The notes under the pieces: model-generated
Seen by the model: only the letters and a program-made list of their open reading frames with translations
Told to the model about the DNA's origin: nothing
Database searches by the model: none
Shown: positions 16,516 through 25,753 of the stretch, piece after piece
Position numbering within the stretch: position 1 is the first letter of the stretch
Layout of the letters: every line of letters begins with the position of its first letter
Source of the DNA: Paenibacillus illinoisensis NBRC 15959
GTDB lineage: Bacteria > Bacillota > Bacilli > Paenibacillales > Paenibacillaceae
NCBI RefSeq assembly: GCF_004000925.1
Contig: NZ_BIME01000001.1
Location: 620,001-684,000 of the forward strand
Direction of reading: 5' to 3'
DNA length: 64,000 nt
Program-made: the position numbers and the translations under genes

Positions 16516-17832
16516 ATGTTTAAGCGACTCATGATGGGAATGGCCGCCTCACTCCTGCTATTTGCAACAGCCTGCTCGGGTACGGATCATACGGGTGCTG
16601 GCGGTAATACGGATCAAGGTAACGAATCAAACGGCCAGGTCGAACTGCGCATGATGTGGTGGGGTGATCAGAAACGGGCAGATATTACAAACGAAGCTCT
16701 TCAAGTCTTTCAGGAAAAACATCCGGACATCAAAATTGTAGGTGAATTCGCCCCTTCCTCCGGATATTTTGACAAATTGAATACACAGCTGGCATCAGGA
16801 ACGGCACCCGATGTATTCTTCCTGGGTGGCAATGTGGTCGATTATGCCAAAAAGGATGTATTGCTCAACCTCGATCCATATGTCGGAAATGAACTGAACC
16901 TGGACGGCATGGATACCACCATGGTGGAATACGGTCGTCTTGACGGGAAGCTTCAGCATATTTCAGCCGGTGCCAATGCACGTGGAATTGTAATCAACAA
17001 GGCGTTGTTCGAAAAAGCAGGCATCCCTCTGCCTGAGACGGACTGGACCTGGGAAGATTATGCCGCAATCAGCAAGGAGCTCTCTGACAAGCTCGGCGAT
17101 GGCATATTTGGAACGTATAACTTTACGGTGGACGGGATGGATATCTACCTGAAGCAGCGTGGCAAACAGCTGTATGACATGACCAACGGTACGTTGGGTT
17201 TTGCACAGGAGGACATTCTCGAATGGTTTCAATACTGGGAAAAGGCATCGGCCGACGGTGGTGTAGTCACACCTGAATTGCAGGTCTCCAATCCGCATGA
17301 TGACACGAGCAAATCGCTGCTGATTACAGGCAAAGCGGCCATGACCCTGCTTCCGTCCAACCAGCTCGCTGCATTCCAGAGCTTGACGGAGGATCCGCTC
17401 ATTCTGCATCCGGTTCCGCGCGGACCCAAAGGTACTGGCGTGGTATTTGAATCCAGTCAGGGATTGTCTGGCTATGCGAATACCAAACATCCCAAAGAGG
17501 TTGCCATGCTGATGGACTTCTGGATCAATGATCCGGATGCGGCCCGAATTCTTGGCAATGACCGCGGCGTCCCTGTTACGGAAACCAATCGGAATCTTCT
17601 TCAGGAAGAAGCCGGAGCCGTTGAAGAACTCGTTTATGACTATACCAATTTTGTATCTGAAGCCACCAAAACGGAGCCTTTTGACGTAAGTTATAACCCT
17701 CCTGGTTTTGCGGAATTCTCCAAGCTGGCTCAGACGACAACCCAGGAAATTGGATTTGGACGCAAAAGTGTCGAGGAGGCGGTATCCAGCTTCTACAGCG
17801 GTACGCTCCGGATTTTTGAATCCAACCAATAG
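16516..17832 (+). CDS. Sugar ABC transporter substrate-binding lipoprotein (CUT1)
   Basis: The 438-residue extracytoplasmic protein has a lipoprotein signal (MFKRLMMGMAASLLLFATAC, with C20 lipidated) and a Gly/Asn-rich linker. It then has the bacterial solute-binding family 1 pattern: RMMWWGDQKRADITNEALQ, GTAPDVFFLGG, and an aromatic-rich pocket. It delivers an oligosaccharide to the two permeases upstream and may signal through the YesM sensor domain. AGGAGG lies before the ATG. The substrate is unknown; the adjacent glycosidases suggest a short glycoside. Confidence 0.93.
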   Translation: MFKRLMMGMAASLLLFATACSGTDHTGAGGNTDQGNESNGQVELRMMWWGDQKRADITNEALQVFQEKHPDIKIVGEFAPSSGYFDKLNTQLASGTAPDVFFLGGNVVDYAKKDVLLNLDPYVGNELNLDGMDTTMVEYGRLDGKLQHISAGANARGIVINKALFEKAGIPLPETDWTWEDYAAISKELSDKLGDGIFGTYNFTVDGMDIYLKQRGKQLYDMTNGTLGFAQEDILEWFQYWEKASADGGVVTPELQVSNPHDDTSKSLLITGKAAMTLLPSNQLAAFQSLTEDPLILHPVPRGPKGTGVVFESSQGLSGYANTKHPKEVAMLMDFWINDPDAARILGNDRGVPVTETNRNLLQEEAGAVEELVYDYTNFVSEATKTEPFDVSYNPPGFAEFSKLAQTTTQEIGFGRKSVEEAVSSFYSGTLRIFESNQ

Positions 17833-17864
17833 CAATAACCATCACATCCCATTAGGAGGCGAAC

Positions 17865-19511
17865 ATGGCAGAAGCACTATTGAACCGGCTGCGCCAGATG
17901 TCCATTCCAAACCTTGTTCAGCCCAGTAAGCCGGAAGACGCAGCTATCTTGCAAGAGTGGCAGGAATCGGGAGTCCGTTTTGCCGCTTCGGGCGGAGGTC
18001 TGGAACAGGCTTATTATGCAGCAGTAGAGAAGCTGCTGGCCTGCATCGTTCCCATGAGAAGCGGAGATCCTGTTCTCCAGGAAGGAGGCATTTATCTCGG
18101 CTGCTGGCTGGAGAGCACGGGCACGATTAACGCAGAACTGCTCTCCCGCCTGCTTCCTTCCGTTTCCCGAGCAACCTATCTAAGCTTCGCAGCTCATCAG
18201 CGGGAGGATGGATTACTGCCTTACAAACTGACAGAGACTGGTCCCTCCTTCCGTCAGATTCAATTGGTTACTCCGCTTGCACGAAGTGTATGGAATCACT
18301 ATCAGCTTCACGGTAAGGACCGGAGTTTCCTGAGTACGATGTATACAGCCATGACACGTTATGACGAATGGATTGCGAAGCACCGGGATACCCGGGGAAC
18401 CGGATGTGTAGAGGCTTTCAGTACATTTGACACCGGACATGATCTATCACCCAGGTTCTGGCATGTGCCGGATACGCCTTACCAGAATGATCCCGGTGCA
18501 TACCATCCGGATTCTCCGATATTGCCGTTCCTGGCACCGGATTTAACCGCCAATATCTATTGCCAGCGTATGTATATGTCCCGTATGGCAGAGGAACTTG
18601 GCGAATCGGGTCAGGAATGGAAAGCAAAAGCTGAATTCAGTCTGGACCGACTCTTTCGCTACTGTTATGACGAAGAGGATCAGTTCTTTTATGATCGTGA
18701 TCGCAATGACAAGTTTGTTCGAGTTCAATCGGATGTGCTGCTGCGCGTGCTGGCCTGTGAGGTGGGTGATCATCATTTGTTCGACCAGCTGCTGCAAAGA
18801 TATCTGCTCAATACAAGCAAGTTTTTTGCCCGATATCCATTTACGTCCCTGGCCATGGATGATCCCCGGTTCGACCCTTCATCCACCTATAACAGCTGGG
18901 GTGGGCCGTCTAATTTTCTGAGCCTCATTCGGGCTCCCCATGCCTTCGAACATCACCATCGCTATGTGGAATTGACATGGGTGCTGAATCCGATTCTGGC
19001 TGCGTTATCCAGAGCGAAGCGTTTTGCTCAAACCCTTAGTCCATGGACCGGTGAAGAAGGCTTCACGGATACCTACTCCCCAGCCATCCTGTGTCTACTT
19101 GATTTTGTGGAAAGGTTATCCGGCATTTTGCCTGTCGGTTCAGACCAGCTGTGGTTTACCGGACTTCTTCCCCCAGCCATGGATCATGGCGAAGAAGTTG
19201 CCCGGAGTACAGCGTACAGCCGAACGGTTGACGGGCAACCGTTTGAACTGGTGAACACTCCAGATCAAATGGTGGTCTATCGAAAAGGCAGCATTCATAT
19301 TCAAGCTCCGGCTGGAATCCGGGTGATCACCGATCGTGATGGAAGGCTGGAAAGTATCATTGGAATGAGCGTGCGAACGATTGAGGGCGAGCTTACTTAT
19401 CAGGGGAAGTCCCTTCCGATTCGAATTAAAGGAAATGAGATGCAGTGCTTCACTGGGGATGGTTTGCAAACCGTCCGGGATATTGGCATGATCTATCCAA
19501 GCTATCAATAG
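17865..19511 (+). CDS. (alpha/alpha)6-barrel glycosidase, MGH1/GH63-GH37-like
   Basis: The 548-residue cytosolic protein has the repeated-helix pattern of clan GH-G glycosidases (trehalase, GH63, mannosylglycerate hydrolase). FDTGHDLSPRFW (188-199) aligns with the family SGxDxSPR segment, making D193 the probable general acid. NSWGGPSNFLSL and a C-terminal WTGEGF-like segment (PWTGEEGFTDTYSP) fit the end of the barrel. There is no signal peptide, so it acts on sugar imported by the transporter upstream, 32 bases away. AGGAGG precedes the ATG. Exact specificity is uncertain. Confidence 0.75.
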   Translation: MAEALLNRLRQMSIPNLVQPSKPEDAAILQEWQESGVRFAASGGGLEQAYYAAVEKLLACIVPMRSGDPVLQEGGIYLGCWLESTGTINAELLSRLLPSVSRATYLSFAAHQREDGLLPYKLTETGPSFRQIQLVTPLARSVWNHYQLHGKDRSFLSTMYTAMTRYDEWIAKHRDTRGTGCVEAFSTFDTGHDLSPRFWHVPDTPYQNDPGAYHPDSPILPFLAPDLTANIYCQRMYMSRMAEELGESGQEWKAKAEFSLDRLFRYCYDEEDQFFYDRDRNDKFVRVQSDVLLRVLACEVGDHHLFDQLLQRYLLNTSKFFARYPFTSLAMDDPRFDPSSTYNSWGGPSNFLSLIRAPHAFEHHHRYVELTWVLNPILAALSRAKRFAQTLSPWTGEEGFTDTYSPAILCLLDFVERLSGILPVGSDQLWFTGLLPPAMDHGEEVARSTAYSRTVDGQPFELVNTPDQMVVYRKGSIHIQAPAGIRVITDRDGRLESIIGMSVRTIEGELTYQGKSLPIRIKGNEMQCFTGDGLQTVRDIGMIYPSYQ

Positions 19512-19514
19512 TAA

Positions 19515-19556
19515 AAAGGCGCAAGTGCAGAGAAGTCTCCATGCACCTGCGCCTTT
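19515..19556 (+). terminator. Terminator of the sugar transporter operon
   Basis: AAAGGCGCA/TGCGCCTTT with an inner GTGCA/TGCAC pair forms a strong hairpin just after the stop at 19511, followed by a short T-containing tail. Confidence 0.75.
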
Positions 19557-19636
19557 GCTTGTCCAAAGCATGTCCATTACCGAGGAGAGTGTGTCCATTT
19601 CTCCCGGTTTATAATGCTACAGAGAAACAGACTCAC

Positions 19637-19981
19637 TCAAGCTTTTCGCTGCCACGACGGGTGGCGATAAAACTCAATCGTATCAATGAAGCTTACGTTG
19701 TATTCCTGCTCTACTTCCGACAAATCCAGCAGTTTGCGATCAATTTCTTTTAATCCCATGACCACGTCATGCCGCAGCAGGTCCATTGCAATTTTGCCTA
19801 CAAACCCGCCCTCGTTCTCCTTGTGTCGATTACGAAACTCTTCATTGTATATGAATTCCGGGGTAAAGGATGACTCCACAAACGCATTGACGAGTGTTAA
19901 CTCTTTCCCTTCCTTGTGCACCGCAATATAGTAATTTCCGCGGTCATCCTTGACCAAATCTTTATTCAGTTCAACGTTCAT
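19637..19981 (-). CDS. Hypothetical protein (114 aa)
   Basis: I do not recognise this protein. It begins MNVELNKDLVKDDRGNYYIA, is acidic and soluble, and ends in a short RHPSWQRKA tail. The ATG at 19981 has AGGGAG 8 bases upstream; an in-frame GTG at 19990 overlaps that ribosome site. It converges with the sugar operon and is divergent from the next gene. Regular spacing and a good ribosome site make it a likely real gene, with no function assignable. Confidence 0.65.
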   Translation of the reverse strand: MNVELNKDLVKDDRGNYYIAVHKEGKELTLVNAFVESSFTPEFIYNEEFRNRHKENEGGFVGKIAMDLLRHDVVMGLKEIDRKLLDLSEVEQEYNVSFIDTIEFYRHPSWQRKA

Positions 19982-20102
19982 TGGAATCACTCCCTATATC
20001 TTAAATAATGGGCCAATACGATAAAACATGGGCAGGCAATTGCTCACCACCTGACCTGATCCGTTCATATAGTAGGTATAAACGGAGAACGGAGGATGAC
20101 TT

Positions 20103-20510
20103 ATGAAGTGGCATCATCTCCATACAGGCAAAACGCTGCAACAGCGTCTGGCGGAGCTGCAGGGACATCTGGCCGAGCTCAATACACCGCGGTCAGGACT
20201 TGAACCAGGCCGGATCAAACGGGTGTATTCTCGCCATTTTATCAAAGTAAATCGACAATTGTTTATTCCGCTCAGCCTGTTGTCCATCCGTGTGTTTGAT
20301 ACACATCAGACACGCCGAGGTGTTCGAGTAGGCATTCGCACCGTGTTCCCATCCAAAAATGCTTTTCGAAATATCCGGCTGGTTGGCGTGGGACTTGATT
20401 ATCTGGAGCTGCAGGGAACCGGCAAATTCCCTTCCCGCATCCTGTTTCCCCTGAGTCAGATCGAATCCATCCATCGTCCAACAATCAAAAAGAAAAAGCA
20501 GACACGTTAA
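20103..20510 (+). CDS. Hypothetical basic protein (135 aa)
   Basis: I do not recognise this protein. It is strongly basic, with a predicted beta-rich middle (RGVRVGIRTVFPSKNAFRNI) and a lysine-rich tail (IKKKKQTR). The ATG follows a GGAGG site by 8 bases. It has no signal peptide or transmembrane segment. It stands alone between a convergent terminator and the divergent unknown gene at 19981. Nucleic-acid binding is a guess from charge only. Confidence 0.6.
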   Translation: MKWHHLHTGKTLQQRLAELQGHLAELNTPRSGLEPGRIKRVYSRHFIKVNRQLFIPLSLLSIRVFDTHQTRRGVRVGIRTVFPSKNAFRNIRLVGVGLDYLELQGTGKFPSRILFPLSQIESIHRPTIKKKKQTR

Positions 20511-20592
20511 TCCGCGCTGTCCCCTCTAATCCATACGGCCCATTTCATTATAACGCAACCTGTATCGATTTGCCTGCTTAGCGCTTCACGCC

Positions 20593-20629
20593 AAAAACGG
20601 TGAGCACAGAATTTCTCTGTGTCTCACCG
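20593..20629 (-). terminator. Terminator of the P450 gene
   Basis: CGGTGAG...CTCACCG with an inner CACAGA/TCTGTG pair forms a hairpin. On the minus strand it is followed by TTTTT. Confidence 0.7.
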
Positions 20630-20696
20630 CGTAGTTCACCAATTGAAGCTTATCCATGTAATGAACACTGTATTCGACTCTACTTGGGTTATCTCA

Positions 20697-23600
20697 TTAT
20701 AGCCCTGTCCATACATCCTTGGCATAACGACCTTCCTGCTGTAAGCGTTCGAGCCATGCATCTGCCTCATCTACAGGCTTGCCACTAATGTCGGTGTATG
20801 CCTGCTTGAGTGTTGCCTCCACATCAGGAGCCATCTTGCTGCCGTCTCCGCAAATATACAGATGCCCGCCCTGCTCAAGCAGAGGAATCAGTTTTTCGGC
20901 GTCATCCCTCATCAGATGCTGAACATAACATTTATCCTGTCCATCGACTCTGGAAAAGGCAGTGTGAAGCTGGACAAGTCCTTCTTGCTGTGCCGCTTCA
21001 AGCTCATTTTTATACAAGTAATCATGCTCCGGATTGCGGCATCCAAAGTACAAATGAGCTTCGCCCACGCTCTGTCCTTGTTCCTTAAGAACCCGTCTTG
21101 CTTGCAGGAATCCACGGAATGGGGCCACTCCCGTTCCTGGACCCACCATAATAACCGGCACTTCTGGATCAGATGGCAGTTCAAACCCGGATTCAGGCGT
21201 TCGGATAAACATGATCACCTCTTCACCCGGTTTCAGGTTTGCCAGATAATTGGACGCTATACCTTTATACTCCCCTTGACCGCTCCAAGCCGGCGCTCGA
21301 ACCACACTGACCGTAATACTGGCCTGCTCTGGCTGTACCCGAGGTGAACTTGAGATGGAGTAATATCTCGCTTTGAGTGAGGGCAACAGTTCGAGGAAGC
21401 GTTCGAACGGCATTTCACACGCCTCATACTTGACGAGATAATCCAGCATAGATACCCGCTTACCCCTCACTTCTTCCATATATACCGATTCGTCCAGAAG
21501 TGCTTCAAGCTCCTTCTTATGCGGCGGGCATACGGTGTAGGCTGCCAGCTCTCTCAGCTGGGCACGTGTTGCAGCCTCCTGCAATTCCACGCTGTGGCTG
21601 AGCAAGTCAACCAGATTAACCGGCTGATGCAGTGGCAAGTGCGCAGCGCTTCGACCAGATGCATCCAAAACCAGGTGTTCCGTACCCGTAAAACCATAAC
21701 GTTTGAGTACACGCTCCACGAGTTCCGGTGGATTTTGCGGGAGAACCCCCAGATGATCGCCTTCCTTGTAAGTCATGCCTTCAGGCAGCTGAATCTCCAG
21801 ATGACGCGTGCTGCGGAGGCTGCCAGCATCATGAAGTTCCCGATTCTCCAATACGTGAGCCGCATGGGCATCGTACGTATCTGCAAGTGGCGTCACCGCA
21901 TGCCCACTGACAAATTGAACGGACAACGAGCTGCGCTCACTGCCTGAGCTGCTGTTCAACTTCAATCCCATTGCGTGTGCCAGATCCGGCCACAATTGTT
22001 CGCTCCAGTCCTCAACCTGTTTCTCGAAATCTCCGCTGGCATCACTTTCGCCAAGTGGGGATAACCGGCTTGCCCCCTTGGAAGAGAGCTGTTCATCAAT
22101 CAAACGCGGAATACGCTGATACGTGCTGGCCCAGTTATGATCCCCGCAGCCAAGAACAGCAAAGCGCACGCCTTCAAAAGCATTGGCATCTGCATGCTGA
22201 ATCCACTCCACAAAATTCTTGGCGTTGCTTGGCGGCTGACCATTGTAGGATGCACTAACAATAATGACGACACCTTCCTTCGGCAGGTTGCCTACCCGAT
22301 TGTCCAGTGCCTCTACTTCGCTACGAAAGCCCTGATATCGCGCAGTATCTGCAATCTCACGTGCAATGCCTTCCGCAGTACCCAGGTTTGAACCGTACAG
22401 AACCAGCATCGGGGTATGATGTGCATTTGCCGTATCCAGCTCTTTTCGTTTGACAGCAGGAGCTGGCTCTTCCAACGCAACACCCGGTACAGCCATGACA
22501 GGCTGCCCACCACGGGCACGAACACGGATCGTGAAATGGTCCGGCTTGAGCGTCAAGGTCTCTTTCACCTTCAACTGATAATCCGTATGATCAATGAAGT
22601 CAAAATGTTTCAAAACCATGCCCAGCACCAGCGTTGCCTCCTGAAGCGCAAACTGCTGCCCAATACATGCCCGCTGACCGTTACCAAAGGGCTTATACGC
22701 ATCGTGCGGTACCTTGCTTGGATCCTCAAATCGCTCCGGACGGAACTCTTCCACATCGTCACCCCAGGCATCGCGGTCACGATGCAGCTTGGGAATGAGC
22801 ACACTAACGCTGTCCCCTTTTTTCAACGGATACTCTCCGGCGAGCACGGTATCTTCTTTGGCATAAAGGGAGAACGCCGGGGCTGTTGGCCACAGACGAA
22901 GTGCTTCGTTTAGTGCCATACGGATATATTTCAGACTCCGAACCTGATTATACGTTGGAACCGGATCCTTCAAAATCTGATCAGCCTCGGCTTGCGCCTT
23001 AGCCAGTTTATCCGGATTTTTCATCAAATAATAAATGGCAAAGGATAATAGTCCGCTCGTTGTCTCATGTCCTGCAATCAGGAACGTAATGATCTGGTAA
23101 CGGATATTTTCGTCATCCAGTGTTTCTCCCGTCTCCGGGTCCTTACCGGTCAGCATATGGGATAACAGATCGTCTGCGCCCTCCTGAGGCTGTTCTTTGC
23201 GCTCGGCGATAATATGATCGACCAGCGCGAACATGGAGCGAATATCCTGCTCAAATTGTTTCTTTTTGCTAATCATCAATTTGTCCTGAAGACGGAGACG
23301 CTGCAGCGAACTCATGGATTCATCCAGAGCGTGAACCATGCTTGTAATAAAGGGGTGAGGTTCTTCCCGATAAAAGCTGTTAAACCGGTAATTGAATCCG
23401 CATAACCCGATCGTATCCAGCGTTAGACGTGTCATATCATCGGGTACATTTACCGTTTCATCAGGATTCAGCCTAGACCATTTCTGAACAAGCTGCACGG
23501 CCAGATCGATCATTTTATTATGATATCCCTGCATGGCACGCTGACTGAAGCTGGGCAGAAGCACATTATGTGCTTTTTTCCAATTAGGCTCATCCGTCCA

Positions 23601-23870
23601 ACTTGTAAATAAGCCATCTCCAGCAAACGCACGAACTTTCGCAAGCGGTGCCCATACACGCTTGTCGAATTTGGATTCATCCGTCACCTCGGCAACCAGC
23701 TTATGACCCGAAATGTACAGCTCGCTCCGTCCCGGGTATTCCATTCGAAAGATCGGTCCGTATTCCTCAGCAAGCTTAACCAGGGATTGTACCGGTTCAT
23801 CCAAGTTTAATTGTGGCAAGTTACCCAGTGGTCCAAAGGTTTTGGGCTGGGGTACTGACATTGACGACAT
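20697..23870 (-). CDS. Bifunctional cytochrome P450/NADPH-P450 reductase (P450 BM3 / CYP102A type)
   Basis: The 1057-residue self-sufficient monooxygenase hydroxylates long-chain fatty acids near their omega end. The P450 domain (1-~460) has AGHETTS in the I helix, EALRLWP (ExxR), and heme ligand C402 in [13 protein letters not shown]. Relative to BM3 numbering, R47 and Y51 (PGRSELY), F87 (GDGLFTSW) and T268 are kept, so fatty-acid binding should be intact. A linker leads to an FMN domain ([16 protein letters not shown]) and an FAD/NADPH reductase ([24 protein letters not shown]). The start is ATG at 23870, AGGAG 8 bases upstream. No TetR-type fatR gene lies beside it, unlike Bacillus cypB. 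Confidence 0.97.
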   Translation of the reverse strand: MSSMSVPQPKTFGPLGNLPQLNLDEPVQSLVKLAEEYGPIFRMEYPGRSELYISGHKLVAEVTDESKFDKRVWAPLAKVRAFAGDGLFTSWTDEPNWKKAHNVLLPSFSQRAMQGYHNKMIDLAVQLVQKWSRLNPDETVNVPDDMTRLTLDTIGLCGFNYRFNSFYREEPHPFITSMVHALDESMSSLQRLRLQDKLMISKKKQFEQDIRSMFALVDHIIAERKEQPQEGADDLLSHMLTGKDPETGETLDDENIRYQIITFLIAGHETTSGLLSFAIYYLMKNPDKLAKAQAEADQILKDPVPTYNQVRSLKYIRMALNEALRLWPTAPAFSLYAKEDTVLAGEYPLKKGDSVSVLIPKLHRDRDAWGDDVEEFRPERFEDPSKVPHDAYKPFGNGQRACIGQQFALQEATLVLGMVLKHFDFIDHTDYQLKVKETLTLKPDHFTIRVRARGGQPVMAVPGVALEEPAPAVKRKELDTANAHHTPMLVLYGSNLGTAEGIAREIADTARYQGFRSEVEALDNRVGNLPKEGVVIIVSASYNGQPPSNAKNFVEWIQHADANAFEGVRFAVLGCGDHNWASTYQRIPRLIDEQLSSKGASRLSPLGESDASGDFEKQVEDWSEQLWPDLAHAMGLKLNSSSGSERSSLSVQFVSGHAVTPLADTYDAHAAHVLENRELHDAGSLRSTRHLEIQLPEGMTYKEGDHLGVLPQNPPELVERVLKRYGFTGTEHLVLDASGRSAAHLPLHQPVNLVDLLSHSVELQEAATRAQLRELAAYTVCPPHKKELEALLDESVYMEEVRGKRVSMLDYLVKYEACEMPFERFLELLPSLKARYYSISSSPRVQPEQASITVSVVRAPAWSGQGEYKGIASNYLANLKPGEEVIMFIRTPESGFELPSDPEVPVIMVGPGTGVAPFRGFLQARRVLKEQGQSVGEAHLYFGCRNPEHDYLYKNELEAAQQEGLVQLHTAFSRVDGQDKCYVQHLMRDDAEKLIPLLEQGGHLYICGDGSKMAPDVEATLKQAYTDISGKPVDEADAWLERLQQEGRYAKDVWTGL

Positions 23871-24017
23871 CTTCTTCACTCCTATTCCAACTCATATGGT
23901 CGACTGATCATGAATAATGACACTGTTAACTTCAGCATTCGAATAAATAGGTATACCATCATTTTCTACAAGTACTCACATTTGATTCAAATCATGATAA
24001 AACATAATAGAACCAAC

Positions 24018-24040
24018 TGACCAAATTGGTATATCGGTCA
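24018..24040 (-). promoter_or_regulatory. Candidate TetR-type operator upstream of the P450 gene
   Basis: TGACC and GGTCA flank 13 bases, and a nested ACCAAATTGGT palindrome (24020-24030) overlaps. It lies ~150 bases upstream of the P450 start, where the Bacillus FatR site is expected, but no FatR gene is adjacent. Confidence 0.35.
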
Positions 24041-24170
24041 ATTTTGAGTAAAAAAAATGAGGTGCTTCGTTATCTTACTTTTACCCTAACATTTCCAGTT
24101 CCAATCTTCAACAGTCTCAAAGTCATAGGACCATCGGGTCGCCCCTGCTCTTTGAACTAGGTGGTCCCTT

Positions 24171-24191
24171 GGCCTGAAACGGTTTCAGGCC
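24171..24191. repeat. Perfect 21-base palindrome
   Basis: Arms GGCCTGAAAC and GTTTCAGGCC flank a single G. It is downstream of the peroxidase stop and has no T-run after it, so it fits an operator at least as well as a terminator. Confidence 0.4.
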
Positions 24192-24233
24192 TTCTCCACC
24201 CTTGATTTTTTCACGGCAGCTTCACCATGTAAT

Positions 24234-24791
24234 CTAGCGTTTCTTCAGCAGTTCCCTGATTTTCGTTTCCATCATCATAGGTTCAACTGTCGTTTCATAG
24301 CGATCACTAACCTCGCCATCCGCTCGGATCAAAAACTTGGTGAAATTCCACTTGATCCCGTCCCCGTAATACAATGCAGGATGGTTTTCCCTTACAAAAT
24401 GATCCATCCACCGACCTTCTTCCGTTTCGAGATCATATCCCTGGAATGTAGCCTTTTCGACCAGATGACGAAACAGAGGATGAATGGATGTTCCGGTAAC
24501 CTCGATCTTATCAAACATCGAAAAGGTCACATGAAAATTACTTTTGCAATATTGGGTGATCTCTGCATTATTACCCGGTTCTTTATGGTTGAATTGATCG
24601 CAGGGAAACGCCAAAATTTCCAGTCCTTGCTCACCATACTTGTCATAGAGCTGCTGCAGCTCCGAAAATTGTCTGGAATAGCTGCACTTGCTGGCAGTGT
24701 TGACAATGAGCAGCACCTTCCCCTCAAACCTTGATAAATCAGCAATATGTCCATCCTTTGAAGAAACTTGATAAGAATAAATAGGATTCAT
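24234..24791 (-). CDS. Glutathione peroxidase-family thiol peroxidase (first copy)
   Basis: The 185-residue protein has catalytic C36 in VNTASKCSYSRQ (Cys in place of selenocysteine), Q66 in FPCDQF and the tryptophan of KWNFTKFLI. Bacterial members usually reduce peroxides with thioredoxin. The usual FPCNQF is FPCDQF here, and a second cysteine (C64) plus C87 (QYCKSN) are available. The start is ATG at 24791 (GGGAGG, 7 bases). A second copy of the family lies at 61392-61940. It is next to the P450, whose uncoupling makes peroxide. Confidence 0.93.
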   Translation of the reverse strand: MNPIYSYQVSSKDGHIADLSRFEGKVLLIVNTASKCSYSRQFSELQQLYDKYGEQGLEILAFPCDQFNHKEPGNNAEITQYCKSNFHVTFSMFDKIEVTGTSIHPLFRHLVEKATFQGYDLETEEGRWMDHFVRENHPALYYGDGIKWNFTKFLIRADGEVSDRYETTVEPMMMETKIRELLKKR

Positions 24792-24925
24792 ATATAGGCC
24801 TCCCATAAGAAGTAGACTAAAATAGGCTCTTTACATAAATTATATCTGCGTTCATCTTATAGATGAAATATATAAAACATATTAACTTAATAGTTAACAT
24901 CTATTATACATTGTGAAAGTATGCC

Positions 24926-24976
24926 AAAAAAACAACTGTCCTGAGAAGAGAACGGATCTACTCCATCGGACAGTTG
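24926..24976 (-). terminator. Terminator of the rha-lut operon
   Basis: CAACTGTCC/GGACAGTTG (9 bp) hairpin; on the minus strand it is followed by TTTTTTT (24926-24932). It lies 50 bases past the lutC stop. Confidence 0.8.
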
Positions 24977-25027
24977 CTGCGCTGGGTTATTAGATAATTG
25001 ATACATTTGGAAGATTCCGACGTTCGC

Positions 25028-25753
25028 TTATCCCATAATCAGGCCGTATACTACGCCCGGACCATGTACACCAATCGTCAGGTCATTTTCAATATCGGAA
25101 GACCGACTTGGGCCGGAAATAAAATGGATACCTGCAGGAAGGTTCTCTCTTCCTGCTTCATCAAAGCGATTCAGCGTCTCGCCCAATCGGGTATGCAGGC
25201 GTTCTACCGGAATGATAATGATTAATACGGTTGGCAGAAGGCTCACAGCACGTCCCTTCTCTGGTGAAGACAGAACCGTCACTGAACCTGTGTAAGCAGT
25301 CGCATAATCCGCCATGACCACGCCAATATCGGCCTCTGCGGCCCGGGCTTTCCAGTCTTCATCCGGCTTGCTGTTCCATACGGAAATCTGTACTTCCGGC
25401 AGCTCTGCTTCAAGCTGCAATTCATCCAGTTCCTGTTCGTTCTGACGAATCACATATTTTGCTCCCAGTTCATTCGCTTTCGTTGTAATAAAGGTGGAAG
25501 CTTCATCCAAATTCTTCACCCGAACAATGTGGGCACCAACACTCACAAAGTTATCGGTAAATGCCTGTATACGTTTCTCTTCATCCCATTCCAGTTCATT
25601 CCAGAATGACGGCGCACCTCGAAAAGGCTGCGTTGGCGCATGATTTTGGCGGGGCCTTCTTAACTTGGAAGCAATACCATTCATGAACTTCTCCTGTTTC
25701 TCGCGCGACCGCTTCTCCAATTGGTTCAGCCACTGCTGATGCTCAGTGCTCAT
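25028..25753 (-). CDS. lutC: LutC, lactate utilisation protein C
   Basis: The 241-residue protein is LutC, the third subunit of the LutABC system that oxidises L-lactate to pyruvate. Family signature segments are AEADIGVVMADYATAYTGSV and GPSRSSDIENDLTIGVHGPG (the SDIE core). The start is ATG at 25753, with AAGGAGG 8 bases upstream; a longer in-frame opening to 26035 lies inside lutB and has no ribosome site. It overlaps lutB by 11 bases, so the two are co-translated. The terminator at 24926-24976 closes the operon. Confidence 0.95.
   Translation of the reverse strand: MSTEHQQWLNQLEKRSREKQEKFMNGIASKLRRPRQNHAPTQPFRGAPSFWNELEWDEEKRIQAFTDNFVSVGAHIVRVKNLDEASTFITTKANELGAKYVIRQNEQELDELQLEAELPEVQISVWNSKPDEDWKARAAEADIGVVMADYATAYTGSVTVLSSPEKGRAVSLLPTVLIIIIPVERLHTRLGETLNRFDEAGRENLPAGIHFISGPSRSSDIENDLTIGVHGPGVVYGLIMG

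Larger units (their letters stand above)
23871..24233. other. Promoter and structured region between the P450 and glutathione peroxidase genes
   Basis: About 360 bases with no gene. It contains a TGACC-N13-GGTCA inverted repeat (24018-24040), a segment with two interleaved 6-base stems (24114-24167), and a perfect palindrome (24171-24191). Confidence 0.5.

Noticed and set aside
24114..24167. A T-box or other known riboswitch
   Set aside because: The TGGTCC segment lacks the T-box core AGGGTGGNACCGCG, and no other known riboswitch core was seen.
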